NCBI GenBank assembly: GCA_031308135.1 | Contig: JAHLJT010000631.1 | Span: forward strand, 7,562,286 to 7,626,285 | DNA length: 64,000 nucleotides | DNA from: Acheta domesticus | Taxonomy: Eukaryota > Arthropoda > Insecta > Orthoptera > Gryllidae | Direction of reading: 5' to 3' | In this document: positions 1-9,748 of the stretch, piece after piece | Numbering within the stretch: position 1 is the first letter of the stretch | Layout of the letters: every line of letters begins with the position of its first letter | Position numbers and translations under genes: made by a program | Notes under the pieces: generated by a model | The model's database searches: none | Told to the model about the DNA's origin: nothing | The model's input: the letters and a program-made list of their open reading frames with translations, nothing else

Positions 1-339
1 GCCTTCCTCGTCTTCGCTCCGCGCTCTACGTCTGTCCCGAACGCCGCTTCCGACAGATGAGCCGCCCTCTGGATATTTTCACGTGTTATTTCCTCGTCTC
101 CGTCGCTCGCGTTTCCTCTTCCTTCCACGGCCGCGTTTGCTTTCCTCCTCTGCGCTGTCTCGCGCTGTCGCCCTCAAACGGTGACTCTGCCTTTGCTCCC
201 GCCGTGTCCCCGATCTGTCTCCCCACCGGTGACTGATCCTCCTGTGTGCAAACGTCAAACACTTTTTTCCTCGATTTTTGCAGAGCGTTGTATCATCTGA
301 CAAGGTCTTTCTTTCCGCCTTCACCTCATTTCCACAAAC
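1..339. other. Unassigned sequence, no gene seen
   Basis: Moderately GC-rich DNA without a recognisable protein, RNA or repeat signature. An open frame on the minus strand here is arginine-rich low complexity and matches no family I know. Confidence 0.5.
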
Positions 340-421
340 CGGGAGAGATGGCTCAGTGCATCAACCTGATGTCACTGAAGTCCCTCTGACCGGGAAGTCC
401 TAGATTCGAGTCCCGACGGCG
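340..421 (+). mobile_element. SINE family 1, tRNA-like head only
   Basis: This is the first ~80 bases of SINE family 1 (see the full copy at 2921). It carries an A-box-like TGGCTCAGTGC and a B-box-like GATTCGAGTCC. Homology to the other copies stops right after the B box, so the copy is 3'-truncated or broken by a later event. Confidence 0.75.
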
Positions 422-828
422 CACATTGTGTAATTTGGCAAACTAGCTGGAAAAAATTAAATTTTGGACTTAATTGAAATAGTAAAATTGTTACATTCTG
501 TGTAGTACTATGTCTGAACTATGTGGAAACGTTGTTGGTTTTCTTTTGAAGGTCACATGGACCCCTTGACGCATATCCAAACACGTTCCTCGCCGCTCCG
601 CCAGCTCTCAGCTCTGAATGGCCCTTCTCAGTCCGTGAATTTCTCTTGATAGGGATACACTACTTGTCTCATTCTGTGATTTTCGGGTTTATATTAGTAA
701 TGTACATCCTTTTACAATTATTTTTATGTGGATAAAATTTAAGTATTTATTATTAAGTATTTATTAAATTCAATTAGGTAGTTCTCTAAATTCAATAATA
801 ATAATAATAGTAATAATAATAATAATAA
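422..828. other. AT-rich spacer ending in an (AAT)n run
   Basis: No coding or structural signal is visible. An (AAT)n-type simple repeat at about 797-830 directly precedes the LINE fragment. Confidence 0.5.
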
Positions 829-2096
829 TGAGCAAGAAATCCGCATCATGGATCAAAAAACAGAAAACTGCTAACAATGCATCATGTCGCCCACCCTTCG
901 AGCTGATGTGCATAGACTTTATGTGTCACGTAAAGAAGGAGGAAGAGGCCTTAGACAAATTGAAGCCTCCTGGCACAATGCAATTGTTGGAATGGGAAAG
1001 TATGTAGTCAGTCATCAAGATGACCCTCTAATGAGGCAGGTCATGAAATCTGACCAAAGAATGGGAAACAGAGGCATTGTTAGTGTAGCAAAAAGCATTG
1101 CAAAGAAAACTATGCAAGACACGTCAAATAGCACAGACACTGAAACTTCTGGTACTACTAAACATGAAATGTGAGACACAAAAAATTCTAAAGAAGTCGT
1201 GGAGGGACAAACCCCTCCATGGACAATATCTAAAAAGAATGGACAAGGTGCAGATCAATAAAGATCAATCATTTATGTGGCTTAAAAGGGGAAGAATGAA
1301 GCCAGAATCGGAAGCAGTTCTAGTAGCTGCTCAAGATCAGGCGTTGAGAACACGACATTATGATAAAGCGGTTCTCAAAATTTCCCAAGGTGACAAATGC
1401 CGAATTTGCCAGGAGCAAGTAGAAACCATTGATCATATTGTTTCAGCTTGTCCAATCCTAGCGAAGACCGAATACTTAAAAAGACACGACAGGGTGTAGT
1501 TACCTCCACTGGCAGATCTGTACCGCCCTCGAAGTTCCAAACACATGCCCCAAGTGGTACGAACACTCGCCAAAACCGGTGACTTCGGTTGGATTGTGTA
1601 CAATATTGTACGACCAACAAATTCAAAGACATCGCACGATAGCAGCAAACAAACCGGATATTGTTATCCGAGATTTTGAGAAAAATCGTGTCTACTTATG
1701 GATGTTGCTGTGTCTTGCGATCAAAACGTCGTAACCAAGGAGGCAGAGAAACGTCTTAAATACAAGAGTTTGGAAATCGAGATCAGACGAATGTGGGGCG
1801 TAAAAGCACAGGTCGTCCCGATAGTTATCGGAGCTCTGGGATTTGTTCCGCAAAATTTGTGTAAGAACTTGGCTAAACTTCCAGGTCATTCAAAGGACTG
1901 GGAAGTGCAAGAAATTGCTTTATTTGGCACAGCTCACATTTTGCGCAAAATATTGTAGAGGCACCGACAGTCCCTGGATCTGCTCCTTAGGTAGCTGGTT
2001 GCAACCTGGAGTAGATTTTATACTCAGCCGACTCATAACATCTATAGTCGTGATATGGAGCAACAACAACAACAACAACAATAATAATAATGATGA
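829..2096 (+). mobile_element. R2-like non-LTR retrotransposon, decayed 3' end of ORF
   Basis: The translated pieces match the C-terminal part of R2-type LINE proteins. In order they are the post-RT segment (RLYVSRKEGGRGL, from about 910), a zinc knuckle C-x2-C-x8-H-x4-C (CRICQEQVETIDHIVSAC, near 1398-1451), and a restriction-like endonuclease region with KPDIVIRD (about 1657) and MDVAVSCD (about 1698). These are followed by KEAEKRLKYKSLEIE and IPIVIGALG-like residues. The reading passes through frames 2, 3, 1 and 3 and meets stops, including one just before 884, so this is a dead copy. The reverse transcriptase domain is absent (5' truncation). A 3' tail of (AAC)n/(AAT)n at about 2060-2096 fits target-primed reverse transcription. 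The clade is inferred from the knuckle plus endonuclease arrangement. Confidence 0.85.
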
Positions 2097-2334
2097 TATC
2101 AATGATGACAATAAAGGCTTTAACAACAATAACCGCATTAATTCTACATTTTATGGCAGTCTTCCACAGATATTTTACACCAATAAATACACGACTTTTT
2201 ATTACACTGAAGCCCACTCCACTTGACTTGACTTCAGTTCACTTCACAACACTTGCACTTCACTTGTCTTTCTACTTGAGTATTTCACTACACTTCATAA
2301 CACGTCAACACACTTCAATACGAATGCCTTGTCT
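2097..2334. other. Low-complexity CACTT/TTCAC-rich tract
   Basis: From about 2205 to 2315 the sequence is dominated by variants of ACTTCACTTG and ACACTTCA. It is weakly reminiscent of the CTTGCACTCCTTC repeat after the gap at 29 kb. No gene is seen. Confidence 0.4.
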
Positions 2335-2424
2335 TGTAAGTACCTGGGAATAATTTTTGATAGCAAACTGAGTTGGCAAAATCAGGTAAACTTTCTGGTT
2401 GGGAGGTTATGGAGATCTTTGCTT
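2335..2424 (+). mobile_element. LINE reverse transcriptase scrap (Jockey-like)
   Basis: Thirty codons read CKYLGIIFDSKLSW followed by a basic stretch ending GRLWRSL. The YLGxxFDxKLxW pattern is typical of the segment just after the RT palm in Jockey, I and CR1 type LINEs. The frame is open across the fragment and homology stops abruptly on both sides, so this is a small insertion or remnant. Confidence 0.6.
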
Positions 2425-2499
2425 CACTGAGTTGCTGCTTCACCGGTGGAGTTCACATGGAGTTGCCGCTTCACTGATTCGACGGCTGTTCGTTTCAAA

Positions 2500-2906
2500 T
2501 GTTTTTCTTCTTCTTCTTCTCCTTCTTCTTCTTCTTGCGACCACCCTGCCTCATCCTCTGCACCGCCCGTCCCCTGCTCGGCCCCTGCCCCTTCCACGCC
2601 CCCCCCTCGTGCGCGCCCTGGCGACGGCGACGGCGACAGTGCAATTAGCGCTGCGCGCACCTGCCCCGCGCCGCGCCAGATCAATACTCGCGGGCGGGGA
2701 CCACGCGCTCAGCCCCCCCATCGCCCCGCCCTGCGCTCGCTCTTATCCTCACCCTTTTCTCCAAGACCCCACTCCTAGCCCGGCCCTCCATCCCTCCCTC
2801 CCACCCAACCACCCACCCTCTCTCCCTCCCTCCCTCCCACCCTCCCTGCCTGCACCAGCTCCTATCCCCCACGCCCCACCCTGCACTCGCTCTTTTCCTT
2901 ATCCTC
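2500..2906 (+). repeat. C-rich, CpG-rich minisatellite-like tract
   Basis: A strongly C-skewed tract. A unit containing CTCGCTCTT, ATCCTCA and CTCCAAGACCCCACTCCT occurs at about 2718-2780 and again at about 2886-2920 plus 3467-3500, where a SINE interrupts it. A further variant lies at about 4238-4285, after the solo LTR. The units are therefore tandem and later insertions have split them. The long open frames here are proline and arginine low complexity and are not called as genes. Confidence 0.65.
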
Positions 2907-3480
2907 ATCTCCAAGACCACCGGGAGAGATGGCTCAGTGCATCAACCTGATGTCACTGCTGTCCCTCTGACCGGGACCTCCACTCCCGACGGCGGCAGGA
3001 TTTTTGACACTAGCTTGTCAGCTAGGTCGAATTCAGTCGCTGTCTGGAAGAGAATCCTAGCGGCCGGCTGCTCTGATCGGTAGTTTTCCGTGGTTTCTCC
3101 GATCAACACCAGGCAAATGCAGGAGCAGTACCCTACCAAACGGGCCATGGACCGAGCGCGATATTTTCTTCCTCTTCCTGGTCCTGTCCTCTCCTCTTAC
3201 ACACACGCACTTACACTAACATACACTACACTATCACTCATGCCGGGAGACCGGTCGGGAGAATACAGCTTGTCCCGGCTGGGCAGTGCCCCGCTGGTGA
3301 GAGATAACTGGTTGTGGGGAAAACACCGCTAGTGGACGGTAGGTCGGCGCCGAATCTCGCCATCCAGCGGGGAAAAAGAACACCTCACGAGAGAGAAACA
3401 CGCACTACACTTACGGGACTAATAACCTAAATAGTGGACGCGCCCAGAAACACCAATCAATCAATCATCTCCAAGACCCC
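2907..3480 (+). mobile_element. SINE family 1, full-length copy with target duplication
   Basis: The element occupies 2921-3466. A 14-bp duplication flanks it: ATCTCCAAGACCAC at 2907-2920 and ATCTCCAAGACCCC at 3467-3480 (13 of 14 match). The head is tRNA-like, with A box TGGCTCAGTGC at about 2930; the B-box region is partly decayed. The body is about 430 bp and includes AGCTAGGTCGAATTCAGTCGC, a pyrimidine-rich stretch with CA dinucleotides, and the conserved 3' block CACTTACGGGACTAATAACC. The tail is (CAAT)n. It is non-autonomous and was presumably moved by a partner LINE; none of the LINE fragments here shows a matching tail. Confidence 0.9.
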
Positions 3481-3600
3481 ACTCCTATCCCGGCCCTCCC
3501 TCAATATCTACCTACTGTCGCGTGGCCGCAGACGGCTGGCGCCCGCGTAAGCATAATGACGTAGCTCCGCCACGGAAAGAGCGTCTCAGCAGAAAAGGCC

Positions 3601-3607
3601 TATATAA
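3601..3607 (+). promoter_or_regulatory. LTR TATA box
   Basis: TATATAA within GGCCTATATAACGG. It is conserved with the minus-strand LTR at 52.3 kb, which supports it as the core promoter of this LTR family. Confidence 0.65.
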
Positions 3608-3687
3608 CGGCTTAACCTCCGCTTAGCGGGGGGGACGAATGCTACTCTTGAGCTCGTCGCCCGTGTGCACGGACCTTCTACTCCGTT

Positions 3688-3872
3688 GGTTCAGATCGGC
3701 CCAAACTGGCCCTGCCGACTTCCCTTCACCCTAGTCGGTTCATATCGGCCCAAACTGGCCCAGCCGACTTCCCTTTACCCCTAGTCGGTTCAGATCGGCC
3801 CAAACTGGCCCTTCCGACCTCCCTTCACCACTCCGTCGGTTCAGATTGGCCCTAACTGGCCCTGCCGACACT
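3688..3872 (+). repeat. ~50-bp tandem repeat inside the LTR, four units
   Basis: GGTTCAGATCGGCCCAAACT recurs at 3688, 3737, 3787 and 3838 with small changes, giving a 49-51-bp period. Each unit carries CGGCCCAAACTGGCCC and ends near TGCCGAC. The array lies between the TATA box and the polyadenylation signal, in the expected R/U5 or leader part of the LTR. Confidence 0.85.
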
Positions 3873-4285
3873 CCTCAATCCCGCAGACCAGACAGACCCT
3901 CCGGAGTCCTGCTAGCAGCTTCCCGCCCTTGCCCCTGATCACAGTGCACTTCGAGTGTCGCCATGGCCGCTGCAAAGTCGCTCTTCCGGAGAACCGTCCT
4001 CGCCGAGGCTGGACTACGTCAGGTACCTGTGTAAGTTACACCTCTCCAATAAACTGCTGTTTGCCATGACTGGGGTCATCCCTGTTCTTATTGCTCCCTC
4101 TCATCCGCCGTAGGCCTTTAATAGAATAGGGAATGGCCCAGAGGGCACCTTCTGCCCTTACCGTCCTTCCACTCCCCTGCACGTGGTGCCAGACCCCTTC
4201 CCCCACGACACTACCTACCGTACCACCAGCTTGGCGCCCCACCCTGCCCCCGCGCGTATCCTCACCTTCACCTCCAAGGCCCACC

Positions 4286-4780
4286 ACTAGCGTGTCAGCT
4301 AGGTCGAATTCAGTCGCATCTGGAGGAGAATTCTAGAGGCCGGCTGCTCTGATCGGTAGTTTTCCGTGGTTTCTCAAGTCAACAACAGGCGAATGCCGGA
4401 GCAGTACCCTAACAAACGGGCCACGGACCGCGCGTGATCTTTCCTTCCTCTTCCTTGTATTATCCTATCCTCACCCTTTACACACACACACACACTCACA
4501 CACACACTCACACACACACACACACACACACTAACAGACACTACACTCCATACATGTCAGGAGACCAGTCGGGAGCTTAGAGCTTGTCCTGAGTAGGGCG
4601 GTGCGCCGCTGGTGGGAGATACCTGGTTGAGGGGAAAACGCCGCTAGTCGATGGTAGGTCGGCGTCGGTTCTCGTCATCCAGCGGGGTAAAGATCACCGC
4701 CACCTCCCGATGAAAGCACTATACAAACTGGACTAATGACCTTAGTAGTTGACGCTCCCGGAATCACGAATTTATCAATC
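4286..4780 (+). mobile_element. SINE family 1, 5'-truncated copy
   Basis: Homology to the family starts at ACTAGCGTGTCAGCTAGGTC, so the tRNA-like head is missing. The body includes an expanded CA microsatellite (about 4480-4533) and the 3' block ending near TTATCAATCATAATC. The upstream flank (CTCCAAGGCCCACC) is a variant of the same C-rich unit that the full SINE at 2921 entered. Confidence 0.85.
4480..4533 (+). repeat. (CA)n microsatellite inside a SINE
   Basis: About 25 CA or CACT dinucleotide steps. The homologous place in the SINEs at 30.9 and 34.9 kb holds shorter CA runs, so this is an expansion of an internal SINE tract. Confidence 0.9.
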
Positions 4781-5684
4781 ATAATCTGCGGATGGATGAG
4801 GATTTATTATGCTGTTATGCTATTATGAGTTATTAAGCTGATGAGAAATTAGACCTTATACTGAATTTTAATGACATTTCTTTAATATATCTCATATGTA
4901 GCTAATGTAAATTCATATTGTGTGTATGCTTAACCAACGCCTCCTGGAACACCTAAGTGGCTCTTCGGTTGGTGTTGGCTAAGTACTGCGTTCCAGCCGC
5001 CACTCAACCGTTCGTTGTAAATGTTGACTTATAAATTCTATCATTAGTAGTAGAAAAAGTACTGAATGAAAACCGATGGGTTAATGAAAAGGGGATGAAA
5101 AGGTTACGATAGTCGATCGTTCGTATCGTGTTATCACTTCACACTCACTTCGTGCGTCATCGTTTGATAACATACTACTACATCGTTTCCGATCTCCGTA
5201 AATTTTCACTTATACCAGCTGGTATTTCGCGTACTTTTCCATTTTACCGTTCGCTTAGTTTTGAATCGTTTCTCCCACTTATCGTTACGCGCGTCATTTG
5301 CTTTCAATGTGAAAGGTCTTTAAAGCCACCTGCTTCACAACGCGTTCTCCATCGAGAAGCGATTTGTCTTGGCCGTAGCACTCGACGGGGACGGATTTCT
5401 CGTTTTCTCTAGAGCAATCCGCGGCCCCTGCGAACGTCGTCCACATCCCTCTCCCCAAATCTTGACCTGCGCCCCCTCCTTTCTCCCTCGCGTTCGCCCT
5501 CGCGTTCGGGGCTCCCCTCAGCGCAGCTGCTCGCGCTCCCCTGCCTGCTCCACCCCCACCCCCACCACTCCCCACCCTCTCAAACCCCTTCTGAGCTATG
5601 GCTGGCTGTTATGACCCACGTCACCAACTGGGTTGCGTTCTGGACCCTGCGCCCGCCATCAACTCTCCAATCAAACGACACAGT
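4781..5684. other. Unassigned sequence with a GC-rich patch
   Basis: AT-rich up to about 5400, then a C/G-rich patch to about 5590. No protein domain, RNA gene or inverted-end element is recognisable. Confidence 0.5.
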
Positions 5685-5940
5685 TATACTGTGATTTTTC
5701 TAACATTGCCCCCTCTTCACGATGGAATATGTCACTGTAATTCGCGACGTTCTCAGTCGTGCCGCCAGGTTTCGCATGATCGCGACCGTATCAAGCTGTC
5801 GCAAGCAGTCGCGTGCTTGTGATCATGCGAGTTCTAGCGGCACGACGGAGAAAGTGGCGAAATGCCGTGTGGTGTTCCATCGTGGCCATAGGGGCATGAG
5901 AGGCAGAGTTAGAAAAATCGGTTAGAAAAATCGCACTATA
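5685..5940. mobile_element. Palindromic short element P1, copy 1, TA-flanked
   Basis: The outer ends are inverted: TATACTGTGATTTTTCTAAC at the left, and GTTAGAAAAATCGCACTATA at the right. A TA duplication fits the Tc1/mariner group. The core is a long hairpin: CTTCACGATGGAATATGTCA pairs with the region ending TGTTCCATCGTG, and GCATGATCGCGACC pairs with GTGATCATGC around the centre near 5800. No protein is encoded. Confidence 0.8.
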
Positions 5941-6442
5941 GAAGCGCAAGTTCATACCTCCAATTTATTCTTAATTCGGACACAAGCCCGTTCTCCGCAA
6001 GAGAAGGGTGTACTCTTTTTGATGTAGAAGGCTGTATTCTAATTTTGATTTAATTTTTGGAATTATTGTGATCAAATAATAGAAAAAAAATTGTTTGCGA
6101 CTCATGGTGGAATAGTATAATTTGCGCACTTTTCTTGAGCATCAAAATCTCTTACACACCATTTTACTGTACATAAATGATGAATAAAAGTACCAAAAAA
6201 AGTGTTTTAACAACATTTGAAAAACTAGACATTTGCGCTCCAGAATTATTGAAAACTTATCTTAATCTGTAAACGAAGTACTTGTTTGTTTTCTTTTATT
6301 AGCTAAAAAATAGCTTCCCACGCCCATGGCTCTTCCCCATGCTCAACTTGCAAAAAGAGAGCTCATTAAAGCGTGTATATAATAAAGTTGCATTAATTGC
6401 TGAAGCAAAACAGCCGTCTCAACCTTTATTCAAGAGATCAGG
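5941..6442. other. AT-rich spacer, no feature seen
   Basis: No gene or repeat is recognisable. From about 6434 the sequence GATCAGGGAAACTGG leads directly into the minisatellite and is itself shared with 9.9 kb. Confidence 0.5.
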
Positions 6443-7047
6443 GAAACTGGTCGAAAAACCTGATCGAGATGGAAAATCCTAATTGAGATGCGGAAAACCT
6501 GATTCAGATGGAGAAAACCTGATAGAGATGGGGAAAACCTGATAGAGATGGGGAAAACCTGATCGAGATGGGGAAAACCTGATCGAGATGGGGAAAACCT
6601 GATCGAGATGGGGGAAAACCTGATCGAGATGGGGAAAACCTGATCGAGATGGGGAAAACCTAATCGAGATGGGGAAAACCTGATCGAGATTGGGAAAACC
6701 TGATCGAGATGGGGAAAACCTGATCGAGATGGGGAAAACCTGATCGAGATCGAGAAAACCTGATCGAGATCGGGAAAACCTGATCGAGATGGGGAAAACC
6801 TGATCGAGATGGGAAACCTAATCGAGATGGGGAAAACCTGATCGAGATGGGGAAAACCTGATCGAGATGGGGAAAACCTGATCGAGATGGGGAAACCTGA
6901 TCGAGATGGGGAAAACCTGATCGAGATGGGGAAAACCTGATCGAGATGGGGAAAACCTGATCGAGATGGGGAAAACCTGATCGAGATGGGGAAAACCTGA
7001 TCGAGATGGGGAAAACCTGATCGAGATGGGGAAAACCTGATCGAGAT
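6443..7047. repeat. 20-bp minisatellite, about 30 units
   Basis: The unit is CCTGATCGAGATGGGGAAAA. Units at the left edge (6443-6545) are more diverged (GATTCAGATG, GATAGAGATG), while those right of about 6840 are almost identical. A few units are 18-21 bp. The period of 20 is not a multiple of three, yet the unit lacks stops on the minus strand, which creates a long artefactual open frame. Confidence 0.97.
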
Positions 7048-7050
7048 AGA

Positions 7051-8091
7051 TTTACTCATCTCCTTTTGTTATTTTCAATGTGTCAACATAGTGTGATTTA
7101 TCTACATTCTTACACGAATCATATATATAATTTGGAAAAATTAATAAGACCAGGCAAATTAAAAACTGTACATATAGTTGTGCTTTCGATTAGGCCTCTT
7201 AACGTTACTAAATTATCCCTATGAACAAAACGAAAACCGATCATCCGCGTATTTAATAATTATTGGTGTTCTAGTTTTAAGTCTTCCATAGTCGTATGTG
7301 ATAGTGATAATTCTGCAGGAATTTTCGATAATGCGAACACGAAGACAAAAAATAGTAATAACTAATTGAAATAATTGAAACTCACCCCATCTCTGAGTTT
7401 TGATAAAAAAATTGAAAGCCAATTAGGTTTTTCCTACAAAAAATATTAGAAATTAGTAATGAATGAATAAATAAATTGACAGAACGAATCAGCATTATAT
7501 TCGCATCAAAGTATTAATATATTTACATCAGCCACTTGTTTAACTTTAATCGATCCTTGTGGACCAGCGGTTCATTACATTTCCTCTTCACTCTGCAATT
7601 TTTTTTCACCTGGCAAGCGGCAATACTTCCGAATTCAATCATACTCCAGCCCCACCGGATGGCTTTAAAAACGCTTTTGGGAATTCTCACTTCGCAGTTC
7701 CTGTTGCAAATTGGGAACCGAATTTGGATTCAATTTGCATCGTGTTTGCTGTTACAATGTGTACTTTTGGTTCGGTGAAAGAGCAACTGCTGGAAGCGCT
7801 TTTGAGAGCTCATGGGAATTGAGTTCCACGTTCCGTGGCTGGAACGCCGCGCGTATTTCGTAAAGGCCGGTCGAAAAACAAGTGCCCGGCTTTCAGAGTT
7901 GCGTTAACGATTCTTGAAAGGTGTTACAGAATAAGAGGATGACATAGAACACTTTCGAATTTAGCTCTTCAATTCGCAATCGATCGGATTCGTGTACCGA
8001 AAATCTTAATATAGTCTCCTTAACTTTTTAAAAAATTTGTTTTATTTTAAAAAGTCGCTTTTTAACAACGTTGGTCATCAGCAAATACTAT
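7051..8091. other. Unassigned sequence, mostly AT-rich
   Basis: Short open frames at about 7536-7822 in two frames match no family I recognise. No repeat structure is apparent. Confidence 0.4.
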
Positions 8092-8607
8092 AGAGACAAT
8101 GCAGGACAGTTCCCCGTTTTTCCACGCAACCGATGGCAACAAGTTCCCACTAGCGATCCTAGTGTCAGAACCTGGTAATGTAGCGCCAAATAGAAATGTC
8201 AATGTGATTCTTACGGAAGAAACAAATATTTTTTAATCTGCCTAACGAAATAAGACTTATTTTTACCTACTCTCGCTGTGATTTAATTATATTGAAGGGC
8301 TCAAATTACGGAAAATTATAATGTACAATGTGTTATAATGGACATGAGAACATTGAACATTTAATGAACATATAATTAACATTATTTTCACGAATAAAGT
8401 TACAAAGTATTGAAAGAGCAGTATTGTAAAATATGTTTTCCAGAAATCGACCAGAAAGACAGACAATAAAATGAAAAGAAATCAAGCAGACAACAAACAC
8501 CAACAGGGCACTGAGGTTAGGGTGTAAGAGTTATTACCAGGTTCTGCCACCAGATGCATGTTTCTCGATATATCGCGAAGTGTCCTGTATTGTCTTTATA
8601 GTATTTG
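8092..8607. mobile_element. Short element with inverted ends (unclassified)
   Basis: CAAATACTATAGAGACAATG at 8092 is the inverse, with two changes, of the right end (CATTGTCTTTATAGTATTTG-like, ending 8607). A second inverted pair lies inside: AGAACCTGGTAATG near 8167 and CATTACCAGGTTCT-like sequence near 8534. No convincing target duplication was found. No coding potential, so it is a non-autonomous element of unknown superfamily. Confidence 0.65.
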
Positions 8608-8919
8608 TCATATAGATTTAAAATTGCATTACCTGTTTACATTAGATGTAAATTACATTAATAATGACATTCGTACAAGATACAAACATTATAACACAGG
8701 TCAGTAATTACAATAGTGCATTTGGATTAGTACATTTACATGGTTACGATAGTACATTTACAAAGTTATATTAGTACATTTACATTATTATGCATCTTTA
8801 ATACTTTTATCCATCCAACAATCATCAATATGTTTACATTTTCAATATGTTTCCTTTACATCGTATATGGAATTATATTTATTTATTAACTTTAAGAATA
8901 ATATTGTTTGTCGACAGCC
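8608..8919. other. AT-rich tract with TAGTACATTTACA motif
   Basis: TAGTACATTTACA or close variants recur about four times between 8715 and 8790. This looks like a small degenerate tandem repeat. No gene is seen. Confidence 0.45.
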
Positions 8920-8939
8920 AGCTTTGGCTAATACTTTTG

Positions 8940-9360
8940 GGCAGTTAAGTTTGATTTCTTCCAGTTTCTAATTCAAGACAATCTACAAAAAGGTGTTTGA
9001 CTATCAAAGATTCACCTCACTTTTCACATACGTTTCTCTGTTTTTTGTAATTAAGTGAATATGTATCAGATTTGTATGACATTCTTAACCTGGCTATTGT
9101 CACTTGTTCCTTTCTAGATGTTGACATTGTAACTGACTTGTCAAAAGTAGATTGCATTATTTCGTGTAGTTTATTTGAATCAATGTTTCTCCAATGAGAA
9201 TCCAGAATTCCTTCGTTTTAATCCTAATATATCTTTTAACTTCCTCCGGAGGTGAACTTATTGTGTTATTTTAGGTTCATTAATGACGTTTTTGGCTTGT
9301 TTATCCGCCTCTTCATTCTTTTGTATTACCTGATGGTATGGAATCTAAACTAGTTCTATA
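8940..9360 (-). mobile_element. LINE ORF2 C-terminus (RNase H end and zinc knuckle), pseudogene
   Basis: On the minus strand, QVIQKNEEADKQAKN (about 9345-9300) matches the last RNase H motif (HxxxxxNExAD..AK) of I/Jockey-type LINEs. The linker has PPEEVK-like residues. Then come TIARLRMSYKSDTYS and a zinc knuckle, VCEK-stop-GESLIVKHLFVDC. The second cysteine of the knuckle has become a TGA, and the frame shifts at least once before it. The upstream part is cut off exactly where the palindrome at 9362 begins, so that element interrupted or replaced the rest of the LINE. The clade is inferred. Confidence 0.75.
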
Positions 9361-9361
9361 T

Positions 9362-9629
9362 TCGAAATCAATATTTGATGTAGGCTCCTCATCGTAACTG
9401 TTTATTTTGGCATAAAGCTTTTTCGGCCGCATTGCGGCCATCTTCAGTGCTCTTAGAGGCGACTGTGGGCCTCAGTCCAGACAAGACAGTCTAGAAACAG
9501 GCTGTCTTGTCTGGACTGAGGCCCACAGCCGCCTCTAAGAGCACTGAAGATAGCCGCAATGCGGCCGAAAAAGCTTTATGCCAAAATAAACAGTTACGAT
9601 GAGGAGCCTACATCAAATATTGATTTCGA
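9362..9629. mobile_element. Palindromic element with CTGANGA/GAAA hairpin motif, copy A
   Basis: Two arms of 128 bp (9362-9489 and 9502-9629) are near-perfect inverses around a 12-bp centre. The arms contain CTGAAGA, then T or TA, GGCCGC-AAT-GCGGCC, then GAAA (plus strand 9544-9570; inverted at 9421-9447). The arm ends are ATTTTGGCATAAAGC-type and CATCAAATATTGATTTCG. The element sits at the broken end of a LINE fragment. No coding capacity. Confidence 0.85.
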
Positions 9630-9748
9630 TGATAGCATCGTAAATGCCACAGCCATTTCCTACTAGTTGTATATTATAATTGTTAGTAATTAGCGAAATG
9701 TCCTCAACTTTGTCTGACCGAATAAGTTTAGTTTAAATACGTTTATTG

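Larger units (their letters stand above)
3522..4214 (+). mobile_element. Solo LTR, Gypsy-like, with 4-bp (or 8-bp) target duplication
   Basis: The LTR is 3526-4210, 685 bp. It begins TGTCG and ends CGACA, a perfect 5-bp terminal inverted repeat with the canonical TG...CA ends. CTAC flanks it on both sides (3522-3525 and 4211-4214), and the match extends to CTACCTAC because the target is periodic. It contains a TATA box in AAAGGCCTATATAACG near 3600 and an AATAAA polyadenylation signal near 4049. The same promoter string occurs in the LTR at 52055. No internal coding region is present, so the copy arose by LTR-LTR recombination. Confidence 0.85.

Noticed and set aside
2399..2950. 183-codon frame starting near 2399
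   Set aside because: Runs from a LINE scrap through C-rich repeats into a SINE head; composite and low complexity.
3963..4032. Start codon with good context in the solo LTR (ATGGCCGCTGC...)
   Set aside because: A short frame inside an LTR between promoter and polyadenylation signal; no gag homology and it ends quickly.
6430..7059. 209-codon minus-strand frame with SIRFSPSRSGFPHLDQVF repeats
   Set aside because: It is the translation of the 20-bp minisatellite; unit-length changes alter the frame and no start context or flanking coding exists.
9544..9570. Canonical active hammerhead ribozyme
   Set aside because: An extra base separates CUGANGA from the stem in every copy, and I could not identify stems I and III or a cleavage triplet; kept only as a hypothesis about relatedness.
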